From positions 1-45,079 of the forward strand of contig PMGM01000015.1 in NCBI GenBank assembly GCA_003158115.1: DNA of 45,079 nt. Direction: 5' to 3'. Of the stretch, positions 20,999-30,198 are shown piece after piece; position 1 is the stretch's first letter, and each line of letters opens with the position of its first letter. The stretch comes from Methanobacterium sp. (GTDB taxonomy: Archaea > Methanobacteriota > Methanobacteria > Methanobacteriales > Methanobacteriaceae). The translations under genes and the position numbers were made by a program. The notes under the pieces were generated by a model. The model did no database searches. It was given only the letters and a program-made list of their open reading frames with translations, and was not told the origin of the DNA.

Positions 20999-21457
20999 TT
21001 ATTGTGGTCTTCCTCTTCTTCTTCTAACTCCAACGGATGAACCTTTTCTGAAGGTAGATTTGGTCCTCTGACCCCTTACTGGAAGTCCTACTTCGTGCCT
21101 TTTACCTTTGTAGCTTCTGGTCTTTTTCATCCTGTTTAAGTCGTCCCTTAATCTCATTACAAGATCTGATTCTATTAAATGGACAGTTTCACCAGTTTCG
21201 TAATCGTTACGTCTGTTAAGCATCCATATAGGTAAATCAAATTTCTGAGGTGCTTTAACAGCCTCTTCAAGTAACAAAACATCTTTGTCAGGTAGGTACC
21301 CTATCTGCATGGTTGCGTCAAATCCAGCAACTGTGCAAAGTGCCCTTGATAAAGCTCTGCCAATACCTTTGATATCGGAGAGAGCGTTTTCAATTGTTTT
21401 TTTGCCGTCTACATCCCTACGGGAGATACGGACCATATGTTTAAATTCCTCTGCCAT
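20999..21457 (-). CDS. rps13: Small-subunit ribosomal protein S13 (uS13)
   Basis: The protein has 152 residues. It contacts the P-site tRNA and L5 across the subunit bridge. It has the helix-hairpin-helix [41 protein letters not shown] and a C-terminal arginine cluster ([10 protein letters not shown]). The start ATG at 21457 has a strong GGAGGT nearby. It is the first protein gene of the alpha-type cluster, 160 nt below tRNA-Ser. Confidence 0.96.
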   Translation of the reverse strand: MAEEFKHMVRISRRDVDGKKTIENALSDIKGIGRALSRALCTVAGFDATMQIGYLPDKDVLLLEEAVKAPQKFDLPIWMLNRRNDYETGETVHLIESDLVMRLRDDLNRMKKTRSYKGKRHEVGLPVRGQRTKSTFRKGSSVGVRRRRGRPQ

Positions 21458-21612
21458 AAATTAACCTCCACTCTTCGTGTGCATTTTATGAAATATTTTT
21501 TTAGCATAGTATTTTTTTGATTAAAGGATTCACTCTGATAAAAATCATATTATATTATTGATATGTTATTATCGTCTAGATCCATGATCAGTATTTACTT
21601 TCTAAATTGTTG

Positions 21613-21705
<93 letters not shown>

Positions 21706-21944
21706 AAAAATCGTCTTTAAACCCTTCAATTTCAACCGTACAGCACATTATGAGGACAAATAATAATATTTACTATTCATCATCAAACTTTACAGTCCTT
21801 AACCAAAATTTAATATATACATGATATTTAAATCCGGTACAGGGTTTAAAGTATATTAACGTTTCTTTTGGCCTCGCCCCTAAATTTATTTTAGAGGTTC
21901 TACGGTTTAAATTTCTGGAAGTTTATGTTTAAAGAACAGAATTT

Positions 21945-22907
21945 TTACTTCCACATCTTTGGATATGTTTCAGGTTCCATAAAAACCTTTTTTATATTTA
22001 CCATTATTCCCTTATCTGATTCGAGGATCTCAGCTGAAGTTTCAACACTTTCACCTGCTGCAACGAGTTCACCCTTGAGTGTTAATATTCGTACAGTTTC
22101 ATCCTTAACAATATCAGGGGATAATTCAAGAATTCCACCAGATGCAAGATCTGCTCCGTGGCATATGGCGTCCACAGCTGAATCCCTTATTATTACTTGT
22201 TTGAGATGGGTGACTGCAGCTTCCATCGGAAGTATACATTCTCTTATTGGAGTTTCATCATTTTCATGTGTTAAGTAATAGTAAGCATCTGTTAGATCTT
22301 GAAGTGTTTTAAGTGTTTCGTCTTCTGTGAATGGTCCTGATTTGGTTCTTCTAAGTTCAGCCATGTGGGCACCAATTCCAAGTGCTTCTCCTATGTCATG
22401 ACAGTACTTTCGGATGTAGGTTCCACCCTCACAATTTATTCTAAACAAAACATCTTGTCCATCAATCTCTAAAATATCAATTTTGTATATTGTTCTTACC
22501 CTTAACTCACGCTTAACAGCAGATTTAAGGGGTGGTGTCTGGAATATTTTACCTGTGAATTCTTCTAGAATATCACGTATTCGCTGTTCACTGATTTCCT
22601 CATGCAACCTCATAAGGCAAACATACTCTTTAGGAGCACCAAGAAGCATTTGAATAACTCTAGTTGCTTTATTTATACCTATTGGAAGTATTCCTGTGAC
22701 CCTTGGGTCAAGTGTTCCACCATGGCCTGTTTTCTCGACATTGAGTATCCTTTTAACCCATGCATCAATTTCATGGGATGTGGGACCCATTGTTTTGTCA
22801 AGATTCACAACTCCCTTAGAGATGTGTTCTGCTATTGGTCGCTTGTCAGGTCTGTATCCAAAGTATGGATCTGTTTCGCCTTCGGCTTTTATGAGAAGTT
22901 CTGTCAT
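21945..22907 (-). CDS. cbf5: tRNA/rRNA pseudouridine synthase Cbf5 (TruB family)
   Basis: The protein has 320 residues. It is the catalytic subunit of archaeal H/ACA ribonucleoproteins and can also make Psi55 in tRNA. It reads VNLDKTMGPTSHEIDAWVKRIL, then the catalytic-Asp motif HGGTLDPRVTGILPI, GTYIRKYCHDIG and a C-terminal PUA domain (VIRDSAVDAICHGADLASGGI). The open frame extends to 22940, but ATG at 22907 has a better spaced AAAGGT, and TTTATAATATAAA at about 22941-22953 looks like a TATA box that would put the transcript start after the first ATG. Confidence 0.93.
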   Translation of the reverse strand: MTELLIKAEGETDPYFGYRPDKRPIAEHISKGVVNLDKTMGPTSHEIDAWVKRILNVEKTGHGGTLDPRVTGILPIGINKATRVIQMLLGAPKEYVCLMRLHEEISEQRIRDILEEFTGKIFQTPPLKSAVKRELRVRTIYKIDILEIDGQDVLFRINCEGGTYIRKYCHDIGEALGIGAHMAELRRTKSGPFTEDETLKTLQDLTDAYYYLTHENDETPIRECILPMEAAVTHLKQVIIRDSAVDAICHGADLASGGILELSPDIVKDETVRILTLKGELVAAGESVETSAEILESDKGIMVNIKKVFMEPETYPKMWK

Positions 22908-23031
22908 TAAATGACCTTTTAAGATGTTGATATTATTCATTTTATATTATAAATAATTAAATTAGGTTAAATAGATAAATTATCTAGAAAACCCTGTATT
23001 ATATTCTTTTCAACATCGTATAAAAACTTAA

Positions 23032-23262
23032 TTAAGCTAATGCAGCTTCAAGTTCTTTTTTAATTTCTTCAACATCTTCTGTTTTTATTTCCATTGTCTG
23101 TTCAACTGGTTCAAGATGTTTTATGTTGCATTTTCTGTTTTTCATAGTTGTTCCAACTACTTCAACAAATTTGTCATCTATGACTTCAACGATAACACAT
23201 TTCTCGCCTGCTTCCCTTCCTGCTATTTTAACACATATTCTTCCTACTTCTATTGCTGGCAT
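23032..23262 (-). CDS. rpl14e: Large-subunit ribosomal protein L14e (eL14)
   Basis: The protein has 76 residues and is archaeal/eukaryal-specific. It reads AIEVGRICVKIAGREAGEKCVIVEV, a KOW-like SH3 fold, then NRKCNIKHLEPVE. It has an acidic C-terminal tail. It overlaps the end of the cytidylate kinase gene by 13 nt, so the two are probably translationally coupled. Confidence 0.92.
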   Translation of the reverse strand: MPAIEVGRICVKIAGREAGEKCVIVEVIDDKFVEVVGTTMKNRKCNIKHLEPVEQTMEIKTEDVEEIKKELEAALA

Positions 23263-23780
23263 GAAATCACCTCAGTAACTTTTAATATAATTTCTGCTAT
23301 GCCTTCGGGTTGGAAACTATGGCTGTTGATAACTAGATCATAAACTTCCATGTTACCTATATCGATTCCGTGTATCTCATGATAACGGGTGGCTTCGCTT
23401 TTTCCTCTTGTAACAATCTCTTTTTTAACGGTTTCAATGGTTTTATCTTCCCTCATACATATCCTATTTGTTCGGATATCAATTGGTGCAACAAACCAAA
23501 TTTTAAGGTCAGCTTCAACAAAATATGCTGAAAGTCTACCCTCAACAATTAAATCTTTTTTTTCTTTAGCTAACTGTGCCTGTCTTCTATCAATTTCAAG
23601 GTCGATTTCATCGTTACCTTCGGCGAATTTACCGAACTCCAGTATGTCCATGCCCCTTTCATCAGCCATTTGTCGAAATATTTCGCCTGCTGACAGGTAT
23701 GGAATGTGAAGTTTTTCCGACAGGATCGTTGCAGCAGTTGTTGTGCCGCTACCTGCCAGACCACCGATGGTGATGATCAT
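23250..23780 (-). CDS. cmk: Cytidylate kinase (archaeal)
   Basis: The protein has 176 residues and phosphorylates CMP/dCMP using ATP. The P-loop GGLAGSGTTTAA lies at 5-16; then come FRQMADERG, EIDLEIDRRQ and the substrate-binding EGRLSAYF and IDIRTNRI regions. The ATG at 23780 overlaps the L34e stop as TAATG; a longer frame to 23819 would add residues overlapping L34e and is disfavoured. The order cmk-L14e-cbf5 is conserved in archaea. Confidence 0.92.
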   Translation of the reverse strand: MIITIGGLAGSGTTTAATILSEKLHIPYLSAGEIFRQMADERGMDILEFGKFAEGNDEIDLEIDRRQAQLAKEKKDLIVEGRLSAYFVEADLKIWFVAPIDIRTNRICMREDKTIETVKKEIVTRGKSEATRYHEIHGIDIGNMEVYDLVINSHSFQPEGIAEIILKVTEVISCQQ

Positions 23781-24046
23781 TACAACCTTGCCTCTGATTT
23801 GAAGAGGCGGCGTGAACACTCTGTACAGAGGTTTCCACCATAAGGCCTGTTAGGTCTTCTCTTAGTCTTTGACAGTTTTCTAATCTCGTACGGTCTTCCC
23901 CTCGGAACAGCGTTAAGTTCCTTACCACATTCAGCACATATGTGCTTAGATGGTTTTTTCCTCTTGTAGTGAAGAACTGTTTCTCCTCCGGGAGTTTTCT
24001 TGAATGTTCTTTTGTATGATCTAGATCTGTACCTTCCTTCGGGCAT
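23780..24046 (-). CDS. rpl34e: Large-subunit ribosomal protein L34e (eL34)
   Basis: The protein has 88 residues. It reads [21 protein letters not shown], as archaeal L34e does, with two CxxC pairs ([16 protein letters not shown] and [11 protein letters not shown]) forming a zinc ribbon. I start at ATG 24046, 8 nt after AGGAG; an upstream GTG (24052) would overlap that ribosome binding site. It shares a TAATG with cmk. Confidence 0.93.
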   Translation of the reverse strand: MPEGRYRSRSYKRTFKKTPGGETVLHYKRKKPSKHICAECGKELNAVPRGRPYEIRKLSKTKRRPNRPYGGNLCTECSRRLFKSEARL

Positions 24047-24238
24047 ACACACATCTCCTAAAATTTTATTTAATTATATTTTTTATAAAGCAAGTAAATT
24101 TTAATCTCAATTCATGAAATGGAAATATAAAATTTTTTTTATACATCCAAATTCTTAGGAATCTTTTTTACTCGCAATATTATTGTCAAATCAGTTATAC
24201 TGGTTAAATATTTGTGAAATTTTGTATCTTTAATTTCG

Positions 24239-24259
24239 GGTGTAGAAATTTATTACACC
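24239..24259 (-). terminator. Hairpin just after the EMC3/DUF106 gene
   Basis: A 6-bp stem GGTGTA/TACACC with a 9-nt AT-rich loop begins 6 nt past the EMC3 stop on the minus strand. It may be a terminator or 3'-end stabiliser. The rest of the 24053-24264 spacer is AT-rich with no gene. Confidence 0.3.
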
Positions 24260-24264
24260 TAACA

Positions 24265-24846
24265 CTAGAGTGCTGCACTTTTAAGTCCTAACAATTTTCT
24301 CCAGATGAGTGACAATGCAAATGAGCACAGTATGTACCATCCAAGCCATTCAATTGCAAAGAATGGAACACCAGCAGATTGATGGTAGAATGTATGGAAT
24401 ATAGGCACCAATAGCACGTAAAATGGAATGTGCGGCATGTTAAGGTATATATGGTTTATTGCAGGGTTCTGAGCCATCCAGTAGAATACAATGATTATGG
24501 GTACGAAGGTCACGATCATTGGCTTAAACGAGTTAAGCATCATCTCCTTCTGAAGTGTCATAAACTCTGATTGTTTCTTCTGCATCTCAGCCATAGCCTT
24601 GGGATCTCCAGATTTCTGGGCCTTCATCATATCACCCTGAAATCCCTTCATTTCCTTCTGGATAAATGCTAGACGATCCTGGTCAACCAGTAATTTGTTT
24701 GCAAGTGTAATAACAAATGAAACACAAAGTGCTATTATAAAAACTCCTATGATTGAACCAAAGAACGGATTGTTAGGATCGTGAACAAGGTGTATAAGGG
24801 GGTTCAGTATAGGGTTTAAGATTGTATTGAGAATTGATAAGTCCAT
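24265..24846 (-). CDS. EMC3/TMCO1-family membrane insertase (DUF106)
   Basis: The protein has 193 residues and belongs to the Oxa1/YidC/EMC3 superfamily, which inserts membrane proteins. There is a hydrophobic segment at ~30-50, a cytoplasmic charged coiled-coil (IQKEMKGFQGDMMKAQKSGD, then EMQKKQSEFM) at ~75-115, and further transmembrane helices (~105-125, 140-160, 165-185). This matches the three-helix core and coiled-coil of archaeal DUF106 proteins. It sits between SecY-Adk and L34e, consistent with a role in membrane protein biogenesis at the ribosome. Confidence 0.88.
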   Translation of the reverse strand: MDLSILNTILNPILNPLIHLVHDPNNPFFGSIIGVFIIALCVSFVITLANKLLVDQDRLAFIQKEMKGFQGDMMKAQKSGDPKAMAEMQKKQSEFMTLQKEMMLNSFKPMIVTFVPIIIVFYWMAQNPAINHIYLNMPHIPFYVLLVPIFHTFYHQSAGVPFFAIEWLGWYILCSFALSLIWRKLLGLKSAAL

Positions 24847-24868
24847 TTTTTAATTCCTCTCTATCATA

Positions 24869-25426
24869 TTATTTTAATGTTTTTACCATTTCGTCAACTG
24901 CTTCATCTACTTTGTTATCATGATTTTCGATGATCTTAACAGTTGCACCAGTAAGAACTGCGTAAGCCATTGATGCGGCCCTGTTCATTTCCTGATGGAG
25001 TTCAATATCCTTCAGTCTTTCTGAGTCCCTGTTTCTGGTTGTGTCACTGATACGTCTTTTTAGAATTTCATCCCCATCAGCCTCTAGAAGTATAAACATG
25101 TCTGGTTTAAGCTGATCAAGAACCCATTTGGGTAGTCCGGGTAAAAATCCTGATGGAGTATTTATTGTACAATGAGTATCAACGATTATGTTACTTTGTT
25201 TGGACTTCTCTCTTATACTTTGTGCAGCATTCTTCTGAACTTCCTTCTGAATATCTGGTGAAAGTTTCCTTAAATCATCCCTGTTATCAACCAGACCGTC
25301 ATCCTTTGCTATTTCTAGCATAACATCTCCATAATTCACATGCAGATAATCCAGTTCTTCTAAAACTTTAGAAAGCACTGTTGTGCTTCCTGATCCTGGA
25401 ATTCCTGCAATAACAACAACTTTCAT
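24869..25426 (-). CDS. adkA: Adenylate kinase (archaeal AdkA type)
   Basis: The protein has 185 residues and interconverts AMP+ATP and 2 ADP. The P-loop GIPGSGSTTV lies at 8-17. The rest (VDTHCTINTPSGFLPGLPKW, ILLEADGDEILKRR, then DTTRNRDSE) is the archaeal AdkA pattern, not the bacterial one. The ATG follows the SecY stop directly (TAA then ATG), with GGTGA inside the secY end, so the two are tightly coupled. Confidence 0.93.
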   Translation of the reverse strand: MKVVVIAGIPGSGSTTVLSKVLEELDYLHVNYGDVMLEIAKDDGLVDNRDDLRKLSPDIQKEVQKNAAQSIREKSKQSNIIVDTHCTINTPSGFLPGLPKWVLDQLKPDMFILLEADGDEILKRRISDTTRNRDSERLKDIELHQEMNRAASMAYAVLTGATVKIIENHDNKVDEAVDEMVKTLK

Positions 25427-26794
25427 TTAATCACCTAAAAACTTCCTAAGCATTGGATGCATGTCCATAAGCTGTTCCTGAGCAATTTCTTCGTATAATT
25501 TGTATACAATACCAACTGTCAGTAGAACACCTGTACCTCCTCCAAGAGCGCTTGTAAGATCTGCTCCAAAGGCAAGGAATCCAACAAATGCCCCTCCAAG
25601 AACGGTTATGGCTGGTATATATCTCTTGAGTATCTTTTCAAAGTGTGCTCTACTGCTTCTGTGTCCGGGTATTTGCATACCCATTCCATGTAACTGTTTT
25701 GAAACCTGTTTAGGTCCTATACCACTCAGTTCTACCCATAGTACAGCAAATAGTATACAAGATGCTATGAATACAATTGCGTAGATCAGTACGTTTAATG
25801 GTTGAGTAAATAGTGTACTCGGACCATTAGGTGGTGTCAATATATATGCAATTCCATTTATTGCCTTGCCATTTGTTATTGTTCCAAGAATTGGAAATCC
25901 AAGTTTTTGGAACATGGCTGCAAACAGCTGCACGTTTAAAAGTAGTGCGCTGGTTAATATAACGGGCATGTTACTGGCATATATGAATTTAAGGGGATAT
26001 TTACCTCTTGCCCCCTTAACACCACCATAAGATAATGGTATTTCAACACGCATACTCTCTGCGTAAACAACAACTAGGAAAACCACTATGGTTGCCAGTA
26101 CAGGTAAGAGCAGATAAAATCCTGGTTGACCAGTTGTTAAGGAATATATGAATCCTGGTATGGCACCTGCAGGTCCCTGACCTCCTGGCGTTGTTAACGG
26201 GTTTAATGATCCTACTACTATTTGTTCTGCTACACCGGCTGCAATGAAGAGTCCTACACCACTACCAAATCCCCATTTTGAAACTACTTCATCAAGGAAT
26301 ATTATCAATATTCCTCCAATGGTTATCTGTAGAATTAGGATCCATTCAAATCCTGGTGCTGTTGCTGGCAGTGCTCCTGTAAGTACAAGTACCGATGCCT
26401 CAAACAGTGTAAATATAATTGCAAGGAGTTTCTGGGTTCCTTGGAAAAATGCTTTATCTTCGGGTCTTGAAAGGTCAAGATTTATTATCTTACCTCCAAC
26501 TAATAGCTGCAGTATAATTGATGCTGATACAATTGGCCCGATACCTAAGGTTATTATAGAACCGAAGTTACCTGCCAGAACTGCTCTCAATGACGCAAAT
26601 TGGTCAACTGCAGTTGAACTAAGTCCAAAAAGTGCAACCTGAGTAAGTACAAAATACAAAATCAGAATTACACCTGTCCATTTCAATTTTTCCTTAAATG
26701 GTACCCTATAGCTAGGTGAACCTACCTGGGGTAACAATGAGAAAATTGGTTGTATAATATCTCTCAATGAAATAACCTTCAACTCCTTGCCCAC
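25427..26794 (-). CDS. secY: Protein translocase subunit SecY
   Basis: The protein has 455 residues with about ten hydrophobic segments, the central channel of the Sec translocon. It shows FSLLPQVGSPSYRVPFKEKLKW at the start, GSIITLGIGPIVSASIILQLL in TM2/plug, and YAESMRVEIPLSYGGVKGARGKYPLK in the cytosolic C4 loop, with arginines typical of archaeal SecY. The start is not certain: GTG at 26794 has no clear ribosome binding site, and a TTG at 26767 (before RDIIQPIF) is possible. It is 22 nt after L15. Confidence 0.94.
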   Translation of the reverse strand: MGKELKVISLRDIIQPIFSLLPQVGSPSYRVPFKEKLKWTGVILILYFVLTQVALFGLSSTAVDQFASLRAVLAGNFGSIITLGIGPIVSASIILQLLVGGKIINLDLSRPEDKAFFQGTQKLLAIIFTLFEASVLVLTGALPATAPGFEWILILQITIGGILIIFLDEVVSKWGFGSGVGLFIAAGVAEQIVVGSLNPLTTPGGQGPAGAIPGFIYSLTTGQPGFYLLLPVLATIVVFLVVVYAESMRVEIPLSYGGVKGARGKYPLKFIYASNMPVILTSALLLNVQLFAAMFQKLGFPILGTITNGKAINGIAYILTPPNGPSTLFTQPLNVLIYAIVFIASCILFAVLWVELSGIGPKQVSKQLHGMGMQIPGHRSSRAHFEKILKRYIPAITVLGGAFVGFLAFGADLTSALGGGTGVLLTVGIVYKLYEEIAQEQLMDMHPMLRKFLGD

Positions 26795-26816
26795 AATTAT
26801 AATTTAAAAAATTCAA

Positions 26817-27254
26817 TTAAAGGGTTACAGCTTCTCCTCCAGCTTTTTCAATCTTTTTGAGTGCTGATTGGGAAAACTGAGGGGATTTTATAACTAATGC
26901 TTTGTTTATCCTACCCTTTCCTAGAACTTTATTGTAACCCATAGCAGTTACATCTATCACTATTTTATTATTATCCTTTGTTGCTAATCCTTTGGTTACT
27001 AGTTCATCGCAATTTTCATCGAGAAAATCAACGTTTACTGGATTATATTCAAAGGTGGTACCTTGTGGTCTTTTAAAACCGTATTTACCGAAGTGGTCTG
27101 GATCGTATTTAACCATCCATGTCCAGTGGTGTTTATGCCCACCAGCCATACCTTTTCCACCCCTATGACCTGCGCCTCTGTTATTTTTGGAACAGCCGCC
27201 TGCCATAGTTCGTGAACCTCGTAATTTGCATACTTTCCTTGTTTTTCTTATCAT
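26817..27254 (-). CDS. rpl15: Large-subunit ribosomal protein L15 (uL15)
   Basis: The protein has 145 residues. It starts MIRKTRKVCKLRGSRTMAGG and has the Gly/His/Lys-rich GAGHRGGKGMAGGHKHHW extension that threads into 23S rRNA. The C-terminal domain ends KGRINKALVIKSPQFSQSA. It is followed by SecY, as in most archaea. Confidence 0.95.
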   Translation of the reverse strand: MIRKTRKVCKLRGSRTMAGGCSKNNRGAGHRGGKGMAGGHKHHWTWMVKYDPDHFGKYGFKRPQGTTFEYNPVNVDFLDENCDELVTKGLATKDNNKIVIDVTAMGYNKVLGKGRINKALVIKSPQFSQSALKKIEKAGGEAVTL

Positions 27255-27373
27255 TAAATCACCTTGATGATATTTGTAAGTAGAAATTCTGGTAAAAATA
27301 TTGGAATATCATATTAAATAAAAATTGTAGTAGAAGATCTAATATATTGTAAACCTATTTAATAAAGGTTATT

Positions 27374-27829
27374 TTAGATCATCTTACTTACAAGTTCGTT
27401 AATATCTCCTCTGTTTCCCAGACTTCCTCCCTCTTTAAAGCTTGTTTTGGTTGCTTCATAACCTTTCCGTGGAGGGTGTAATCTGAAAACGGGTTTAATT
27501 CCAGCGTCCTCAACACTAGCTTCTCCAGCTGAAACAGCTTTTGCAAGCTCTTCAATGGATGAGTAGTCTGTGTTCTCTTTAATATATTTTTCTGTAACCT
27601 TAACATTACCTGAGAGTTTTCCACGTTTGGTTATAATCTGAGAGACTGTATCCACGTCAATTTCTCCCCAGGTGATGTAGTCTTTTGCCTTTATGAGCAT
27701 GCCCTTATATGTAGCATCTTCATGTAGGAAGACTAGGTGGTTAATTCTTGTGAGTTTCAACATGGACATGGTGTCTTGAATACCTTTCTTAACACCGGTT
27801 CTGCCCCTAACTCTTACTGCTGCGATCAT
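27374..27829 (-). CDS. rpl30: Large-subunit ribosomal protein L30 (uL30)
   Basis: The protein has 151 residues, longer than bacterial L30 (~60) and typical of archaeal L30, which carries an extra C-terminal domain. The N-terminus AAVRVRGRTGVKKGIQDTMSML and LTRINHLVFLHED is the L30/L7 core. The C-terminal part has PVFRLHPPRKGYEATK and ends with GSLGNRGDINELV. It is 13 nt after S5. Confidence 0.94.
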   Translation of the reverse strand: MIAAVRVRGRTGVKKGIQDTMSMLKLTRINHLVFLHEDATYKGMLIKAKDYITWGEIDVDTVSQIITKRGKLSGNVKVTEKYIKENTDYSSIEELAKAVSAGEASVEDAGIKPVFRLHPPRKGYEATKTSFKEGGSLGNRGDINELVSKMI

Positions 27830-27842
27830 GTTATCACCTTGA

Positions 27843-28490
27843 TTATACTGTACATCCTAGATTTTTAAGGTCTCTGGATGTTGCTTTAACCTTGCTCAGT
27901 TCTTTTAATGCTTCAAAAACTGCTCCTGCAAAGTTTATGGTTGTTTGTGTTTGGCCCATTGTCTGTGACCATACATCATCAATACCTGCAAGTCCAAGTA
28001 TGGTTTTTCCAACGTTTCCAATTGCAAGACCAACTCCACCAGGTGCTGGTATTAGTGTGACACGAACACTTCCTTTTTTACCTTCTACTTTGAAAGGTAC
28101 TGTGTGTGTTCTACCGCATACACAACCCCAGTCTCCACAGCCTCTTCTAACTTTTATTATGTTAAATTTGGCGTTGTCAACTGCTTTCCTTATAGCAGGT
28201 CCTACCTCTTTAGCTTTACCTTGTCCAAGTCCCACGTAACCGTTTTTATTTCCAACAGCTACTATAACTCGGAAGTTAACTTTTCGGCCTGACTTGTGCA
28301 TTCTCTGCACTAGGTTAACATCCATGACTTCTTCTTCAAGATCGGGCAGTAGTGTGTCTACTATTCCGAGTTCCATAATTGGAAGACCTTTCTCGAAGAT
28401 CTCATCAATATCAGTTATTTTACCGTCTTTAACCATATGCCCGAGTTGGGTTTTAGGTATAAATTCTTCCTTAGTGTAATTATTTGCCAT
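27843..28490 (-). CDS. rps5: Small-subunit ribosomal protein S5 (uS5)
   Basis: The protein has 215 residues and helps decoding accuracy and mRNA unwinding at the 30S entry. It reads [26 protein letters not shown] (dsRBD-like core), then [17 protein letters not shown], a cysteine-rich loop usual in archaeal S5, and [21 protein letters not shown]. Its ATG overlaps the L18 stop by one base (TAATG). Confidence 0.95.
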   Translation of the reverse strand: MANNYTKEEFIPKTQLGHMVKDGKITDIDEIFEKGLPIMELGIVDTLLPDLEEEVMDVNLVQRMHKSGRKVNFRVIVAVGNKNGYVGLGQGKAKEVGPAIRKAVDNAKFNIIKVRRGCGDWGCVCGRTHTVPFKVEGKKGSVRVTLIPAPGGVGLAIGNVGKTILGLAGIDDVWSQTMGQTQTTINFAGAVFEALKELSKVKATSRDLKNLGCTV

Positions 28491-29068
28491 TATACCCCTT
28501 CCTCAATCTTCTGTTTTATTGAATCAAAATGATCAGGGAGATCTTTTGGAGATAGTCCATTTTTAATGTACTGTGAAAATTTTTTCTCCACCTCGTCATC
28601 ACTTAGGGATTCAGCGTATGCTGCAACATGTTCTCCTCTTATCCTATCTTCTTGAGGTAGGATTACATCGCCGTGCGGTACTTTTAGTCCTGCATCTACG
28701 GCTCCTTTGAGAGCTGCAAATATTCTTGCACCCTTGGTGGATGATTTGATTCCTATGTCCAGTACAGCAGCAGTAATTCCTGCTTTAAGAGCTTTTTTAC
28801 CGAGTAAAAATCCGGTTAAATATGCTGCAGAAGTGTTCTTACCGCTTCCAAGCCATCCCATATTTTTAAGTTCATTTGAATGTGCCGAAACAACTGTTTC
28901 ATCTCCATTCACTTTAACGTTAATTATTTGGGCTATAGTATGTTGATTGGTAATTCTTACAACGAGCCTGGATTTGTCTAACCCTATAAGGTTTAGCCTT
29001 GCCCTGTAATCAGTTTTACCTTCTCTTCTTCTTTTAAATGCGAGTTTATATCTTGATCCGTGTGCCAA
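28490..29068 (-). CDS. rpl18: Large-subunit ribosomal protein L18 (uL18)
   Basis: The protein has 192 residues and binds 5S rRNA with L5. It reads [22 protein letters not shown] at the start, then [17 protein letters not shown], and [16 protein letters not shown]. The C-terminal [17 protein letters not shown] is the longer archaeal/eukaryal L5-type extension. It lies between L19e and S5. Confidence 0.95.
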   Translation of the reverse strand: MAHGSRYKLAFKRRREGKTDYRARLNLIGLDKSRLVVRITNQHTIAQIINVKVNGDETVVSAHSNELKNMGWLGSGKNTSAAYLTGFLLGKKALKAGITAAVLDIGIKSSTKGARIFAALKGAVDAGLKVPHGDVILPQEDRIRGEHVAAYAESLSDDEVEKKFSQYIKNGLSPKDLPDHFDSIKQKIEEGV

Positions 29069-29084
29069 TTTTTATTCCCCCGTC

Positions 29085-29531
29085 TTATCTGAGCAAGTCA
29101 TGGTCCCTTGCGTAGGTCTTCATATAGGATTTACTCCTGAAGGCTCCACCCTTGGCCATTCTGTAAAGTTTACGATAGGAAGTTTTATTAATTTCCCTGT
29201 TTTCTCTCATATCTTTCAAATCAGTTCTGAGAGCCCTTATCGTTGTCATCCATGCTTTTTTCTTAGGGTTACGAGCTCCTTTAGCTCCTTTAATGCTACC
29301 CCTACCTTTCCTTCTTCCTTTACTTTTTTGTTCCGCTATTTTCTTTGATCTAAAGCTGCTTATTCCTTTCTTCGGCTTTGCTTTTATGGCTCCGCTGTCT
29401 ATTAGCTGTTTAACACTTTCGCGAGTAATAGCCCGTGATACTTCCTCAACAGTCTCAGGGTCTATCCAGACCTTGTTTACTCCGACTTTGAGTATGTCTG
29501 CAGCTAATCTCTTTTGAGTAGTAAGATTCAT
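29085..29531 (-). CDS. rpl19e: Large-subunit ribosomal protein L19e (eL19)
   Basis: The protein has 148 residues. It reads TTQKRLAADILKVGVNKVWID, then a very basic middle (KKGISSFRSKKIAEQKSKGRRKGRG over ~55-80) and MRENREINKTSYRKLYRMAKG. It is preceded by a structured 305-nt spacer that breaks an otherwise tight operon, so it may have its own leader or promoter. Confidence 0.95.
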   Translation of the reverse strand: MNLTTQKRLAADILKVGVNKVWIDPETVEEVSRAITRESVKQLIDSGAIKAKPKKGISSFRSKKIAEQKSKGRRKGRGSIKGAKGARNPKKKAWMTTIRALRTDLKDMRENREINKTSYRKLYRMAKGGAFRSKSYMKTYARDHDLLR

Positions 29532-29661
29532 AAAGAAACCTCCACATCAAACCTTAAAGTTTGATCAACAATTACCTGAAAATTTTTTTCCATGAAATTT
29601 TTTCCATTGATCTTCAGGATTTTTTGAATCTCAGCCGTTTAATACGACCTCTTGCTTTTTT

Positions 29662-29692
29662 ACAAATTCATCAAAATTTATTATGAATTTGT
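29662..29692. repeat. Perfect 10-bp inverted repeat in ribosomal operon spacer
   Basis: ACAAATTCAT and ATGAATTTGT are separated by an 11-nt AT-rich loop. The element could form a hairpin in RNA from either strand. It has no poly-T run directly following on the minus strand, so it is not an obvious terminator. Confidence 0.5.
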
Positions 29693-29719
29693 CCAATCTT
29701 TTCCCTTGCAATGCTGCTG

Positions 29720-29816
29720 GTTATTTAATATAAGAACATTTTCAGTTTCACTGTTTTTGAACCATAAAGTTATGGTTTTATAAACAGTTTCAAATTTCTG
29801 AAAATGGTTAAATAAC
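29720..29816. repeat. 97-nt nested imperfect palindrome (long stem-loop)
   Basis: Paired blocks from outside in: GTTATTTAA (29720-29728)/TTAAATAAC (29808-29816); CATTTTCAG (29737-29745)/CTGAAAATG (29798-29806); ACTGTTT/AAACAGT; and AACCATAA/TTATGGTT with a 2-nt loop at the tip. Internal mismatches are small. In RNA this would make one extended hairpin upstream of L19e. Confidence 0.55.
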
Positions 29817-29836
29817 TCCTTAAACCATTAATGGGT

Positions 29837-30184
29837 TTAAAGCCCTTTGTTCAAGATTTTTATTTTAAGTTCTCTTGCTTTTTCAAGCATGGTTATCTTT
29901 TTCCTGGTACCTACAGTGGAACTGATCCTACCTGCCTGGGTGCTCGGATCCAGATCTTCAAGTTCTGCAATATTCTTAACAAGAACATCTTGGTATCCTG
30001 AAGGGTGAAGTCCCCTTAAATTTCTTGGGGTTCTGTAACCGATAGATGGCATAGCAGGCTTACGTGCCTCGTACCTTCTTCTTTTACTTGTTTTACCCTT
30101 GGGTTTCCTGTATGTTTCCCCGAGTTTTTTGTACCTGAACCATTCTTGTCTTTTAAAGTTTGGTTTTTTGGTTTTTCTTATCAT
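29837..30184 (-). CDS. rpl32e: Large-subunit ribosomal protein L32e (eL32)
   Basis: The protein has 115 residues. It reads KKPNFKRQEWFRYKKLGETYRKPKG across the N-terminus, then the family signature PSIGYRTPRNLRGLHPSGY and a basic C-terminus. Two tandem ATGs occur; the second (30184) has better spacing from GGTGAT, and 30187 is the alternative. It follows L6 by 14 nt. Confidence 0.94.
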   Translation of the reverse strand: MIRKTKKPNFKRQEWFRYKKLGETYRKPKGKTSKRRRYEARKPAMPSIGYRTPRNLRGLHPSGYQDVLVKNIAELEDLDPSTQAGRISSTVGTRKKITMLEKARELKIKILNKGL

Positions 30185-30198
30185 CATGGGATCACCGT

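Larger units (their letters stand above)
29532..29836. other. 305-nt structured spacer between L32e and L19e
   Basis: There is no convincing ORF. It contains three strong inverted repeats: CCTGAA/TTCAGG at 29575-29580 and 29613-29618; a perfect 10-bp pair at 29662-29671 and 29683-29692; and a nested long stem at 29720-29816. The flanking genes are tightly spaced elsewhere, so this region is unusual for the operon. It could be an untranslated regulatory leader for L19e, an RNA-processing site or an insertion remnant. Confidence 0.55.

Noticed and set aside
21880..21905. Hairpin CCTCTAAA/TTTAGGGG after cbf5 as a terminator
   Set aside because: One mismatch in a short stem, no T tract follows on the minus strand, and it lies ~40 nt past the stop; too weak to list.
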